The position numbers were made by a program, and so were the translations under genes. The notes beneath the pieces are model-generated. The model had not been told where the DNA came from. It searched no databases and saw nothing but the letters and a program-made list of their open reading frames with translations. Below, piece by piece: positions 61,105 through 64,000 of a stretch of 64,000 bases of DNA. Source of the stretch: Dokdonia sinensis (GTDB lineage: Bacteria; Bacteroidota; Bacteroidia; Flavobacteriales; Flavobacteriaceae); NCBI RefSeq assembly GCF_003688895.1, contig NZ_REFV01000007.1:62001-126000 (forward strand), given 5' to 3'. How positions within the stretch are numbered: the stretch's first letter is position 1; each line of letters opens with the position of its first letter.

Positions 61105-61263
61105 TTAGTTATTAGGAATAGTGTCTCGAGGCGGTGGAGGGATAGGTATCTCCTCCCCGCAACACGCTTGCGGATTAAATCCTTCGTAAGCCTTTTCTGG
61201 TGTACAGGAAAATATTCCTAAAATGAGGAAACTCGTAATGATAATGATATTTAATTTTTGCAT
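61105..61263 (-). CDS. Small lipoprotein in front of the two-component system
   Basis: 52 residues from MQKLNIIIITSF. Lipobox L-G-I-F-S-C at about residue 20 gives a short mature peptide ending PPPPRDTIPNN, with a CC pair. It could be a sensor accessory or a wall-associated peptide. An earlier Met eight codons upstream exists but the lipobox spacing favours 61263. Confidence 0.6.
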   Translation of the reverse strand: MQKLNIIIITSFLILGIFSCTPEKAYEGFNPQACCGEEIPIPPPPRDTIPNN

Positions 61264-61493
61264 TTTGTTTTTCTTTATACTGGACATAGCTGTGGCTATC
61301 CAGATTGTTCATATTGTACTGGACGAAGTGAATCGTGCTTAAAAAATGAAGAGGCGCCGTCTTCGGTCTGAGAAGTAAATGAGCTGTAAAATCAGTGCAA
61401 TACTTCTCTGGAGATAGCATTGATTTATGAGATCATTCCTGAGGCAAATAAAGCACGGAAGAGAAAAAAGAAATGGAAAAGCCGTAGAACTTA

Positions 61494-61524
61494 TATGGAA
61501 AAGAGTTTCCATAAAATTTCCATA
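61494..61524. promoter_or_regulatory. TATGGAAA/TTTCCATA operator-like sites
   Basis: TATGGAAA (61494-61501) and TTTCCATA (61506-61513) form an inverted repeat with a four-base spacer; a third TTTCCATA is at 61517-61524. They sit in the gap between the TCS operon and the gene at 61557. Confidence 0.4.
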
Positions 61525-61556
61525 GGTGAGTAGGTAGGAACTTAGAATTATTGATT

Positions 61557-62264
61557 ATGCATAGGGATATTATTTTATCCGCTTTCGCGAAAGCAAAAAC
61601 AGAAGAATTCAAAAAAACAAGAATAGAGCCTTCCGTAAATAAGGCTTCAAAATGTATTGAAGCTTATATTGCTGATTATAGTACAATTCCTTTTAGTGCA
61701 AGAAGTCTGCGCAATGCTCACAATGATGCATTAGATAAAACCAAAACAGTAAAGATCCTTCAGCCAGATGTGCTAAATGCGTTATGTATGTATCTGGGAT
61801 TTGAGACTTATGCAGATTATATTCGAGAAAGGGAAGCGCATTCACCCGAGGAAAAAGTACAGCAAGAGGATAACGAGTCTAAACAATCTGTTAAGCACTA
61901 TAAGTGGATTGCTCTTTTAGCTTTGGTAATGTTGGTCGGGTCAAGTATTTATTTCTTTTCAAATAAGCAACGATGGATGATCTGGCAAGAAAATCAATAT
62001 GTTGAGGTTCCCTTTGACAGAATAATGCTCAAAGAAGGGAGATTAAAACTTTATAAAGAAGAACGTTTAGATAATTTTAGAAAAGTAGTGCTCACTTGTG
62101 ATACTACATTTTTTACAAAAGCTGGTAATCCTCGGTTTTGGTACGGAAAGAATAACGATAAAGAGTTAGAGTTCTTTACAGATCTAGCTCAACATCCCGA
62201 AACAGGTAAATCATTAAAGCCTATTACCATATATATGATTAAGAAATATTTATGCGCAGAATAA
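61557..62264 (+). CDS. Single-pass membrane protein of unknown function
   Basis: 235 residues from MHRDIILSAFAKAK. A predicted cytoplasmic N-terminal helical part (about 1-110; KKTRIEPSVNKASKCIEAYI), one transmembrane helix (about 120-138; WIALLALVMLVGSSIYFF) and a C-terminal extracytoplasmic domain (about 140-235; TCDTTFFTKAGNPRFWYGKN). No named family recognised. The N-terminal AFAKA is a palindrome copy. The upstream operator-like repeats could belong to this gene or to the TCS. Confidence 0.65.
   Translation: MHRDIILSAFAKAKTEEFKKTRIEPSVNKASKCIEAYIADYSTIPFSARSLRNAHNDALDKTKTVKILQPDVLNALCMYLGFETYADYIREREAHSPEEKVQQEDNESKQSVKHYKWIALLALVMLVGSSIYFFSNKQRWMIWQENQYVEVPFDRIMLKEGRLKLYKEERLDNFRKVVLTCDTTFFTKAGNPRFWYGKNNDKELEFFTDLAQHPETGKSLKPITIYMIKKYLCAE
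61581..61594. repeat. GCTTTCGCGAAAGC palindrome, copy 17 (coding, AFAKA frame)
   Basis: Perfect copy at codons 9-13 of the membrane protein gene; the only perfect copy between 55.9 and 64 kb. Confidence 0.97.
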
Positions 62265-62478
62265 AAAAGTGCCGTCCCAAGTGTTTATAATTTTGAATTT
62301 ATAGAGAGCGCAAACCATTAGGAGCAGAATATAATATTTAATCGGCTCGATTGATAAATAATAAGAAAAAACAGGACTTGCTAGGCTTTACATATGTAGT
62401 AGAAAATATAGAGGAGAAGGTATTGAATCTATTAATAAAGTGTGTGCCCAAATGGATATCTAGAGCGCTTAGATCAGA

Positions 62479-62510
62479 AAAAAAAGTGACCCATCAAAAG
62501 ATAGGTCACT
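62479..62510 (-). terminator. Terminator of the rtcB gene
   Basis: AGTGACC/GGTCACT stem with a T-tract on the minus strand just downstream of the stop. The other ~210 bases of the 62265-62530 gap carry no supported feature. Confidence 0.65.
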
Positions 62511-62530
62511 CCAAAGACAATTATATAATT

Positions 62531-63979
<1,449 letters not shown>

Positions 63980-64000
63980 TTAAAAAGAAGGTCTCATTCC

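Noticed and set aside
1245-61594. Palindrome as a chromosomal parS (ParB site)
   Set aside because: parS sites are few and near the origin; the sequence differs from the TGTTTCACGTGAAACA type and 17 copies in 64 kb is far too dense.
1245-61594. AFAKA as a protein motif
   Set aside because: The same DNA is read in three frames in different genes and is also intergenic, so the peptide is a by-product of the DNA signal.
62351-62530. Possible small plus-strand gene
   Set aside because: Begins with TTG, no domain, no leader and runs antisense into rtcB; a terminator for rtcB lies in it.

Overview
The window looks like chromosomal DNA of a marine Flavobacteriaceae bacterium (Bacteroidota), most likely Dokdonia/Krokinobacter or a close relative; the genus is inference. 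The basis is: type IX secretion (T9SS) C-terminal sorting domains on several large secreted proteins, several promoters of the Bacteroidota form TTTG-N17-22-TAnnTTTG, weak or absent Shine-Dalgarno sequences, flavobacterial family content (DUF4153, DUF1800/DUF1501 pair, YraN, CNNM transporter, DUF3291), and modest GC content. No rRNA, tRNA, CRISPR array, transposase or prophage was recognised.

Layout. 1-12 kb: housekeeping and repair genes (PolB-like 3'-5' exonuclease, DUF4153 membrane protein, serine hydrolase, Ogt methyltransferase, hybrid sensor kinase, DinB protein, CNNM transporter, DUF3291, XRE regulator, patatin, YraN, LD-carboxypeptidase). 12-24 kb: DUF1800/DUF1501 secretion pair, MetRS, Tex, and three divergent secreted paralogues of unknown function, the first broken by a frameshift. 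24-30 kb: ligase-associated DNA damage response operon (MBL exonuclease, ATP-dependent ligase, DEXH helicase) with a GIY-YIG gene inserted. 30-38.7 kb: CbpA/CbpM chaperone pair, a VPS10-like T9SS protein, lipoproteins, an L-threonine dehydrogenase-like SDR and an outer-membrane-like protein. 38.8-44.7 kb: a blue-light/photorepair island with three different photolyase/cryptochrome genes and three small satellite genes (DUF2256, TIGR03643, DUF2452). 44.7-51 kb: an amide-ligase operon (two ATP-grasp proteins, a GATase1, a GCS2-type carboxylate-amine ligase, an esterase) with a divergent esterase. 51-58.5 kb: a 1581-residue G8/discoidin/repeat T9SS protein and orphan secreted proteins. 58.7-64 kb: a two-component system, a membrane protein and an RtcB RNA ligase.

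The most striking signal is not a gene. The 14-base perfect palindrome GCTTTCGCGAAAGC occurs 17 times, with at least six near-copies and two copies interrupted by a second short palindromic element. It lies in coding and intergenic DNA alike. In genes it is read in all three frames (AFAKA, FRES or LSRK) and fits conserved enzymes (MetRS, Tex) without obvious length change. This resembles a highly iterated palindrome or uptake-sequence-like system rather than a protein motif. Other notable structures are a 17-copy heptanucleotide tract ending one base before the TTG start of an Fe-S photolyase gene, an 86%-identical relic of a second cry-DASH 3' end, a photolyase gene without a canonical start codon upstream of its first conserved strand, and an ATP-grasp enzyme with a histone-H1-like Lys/Ala tail.
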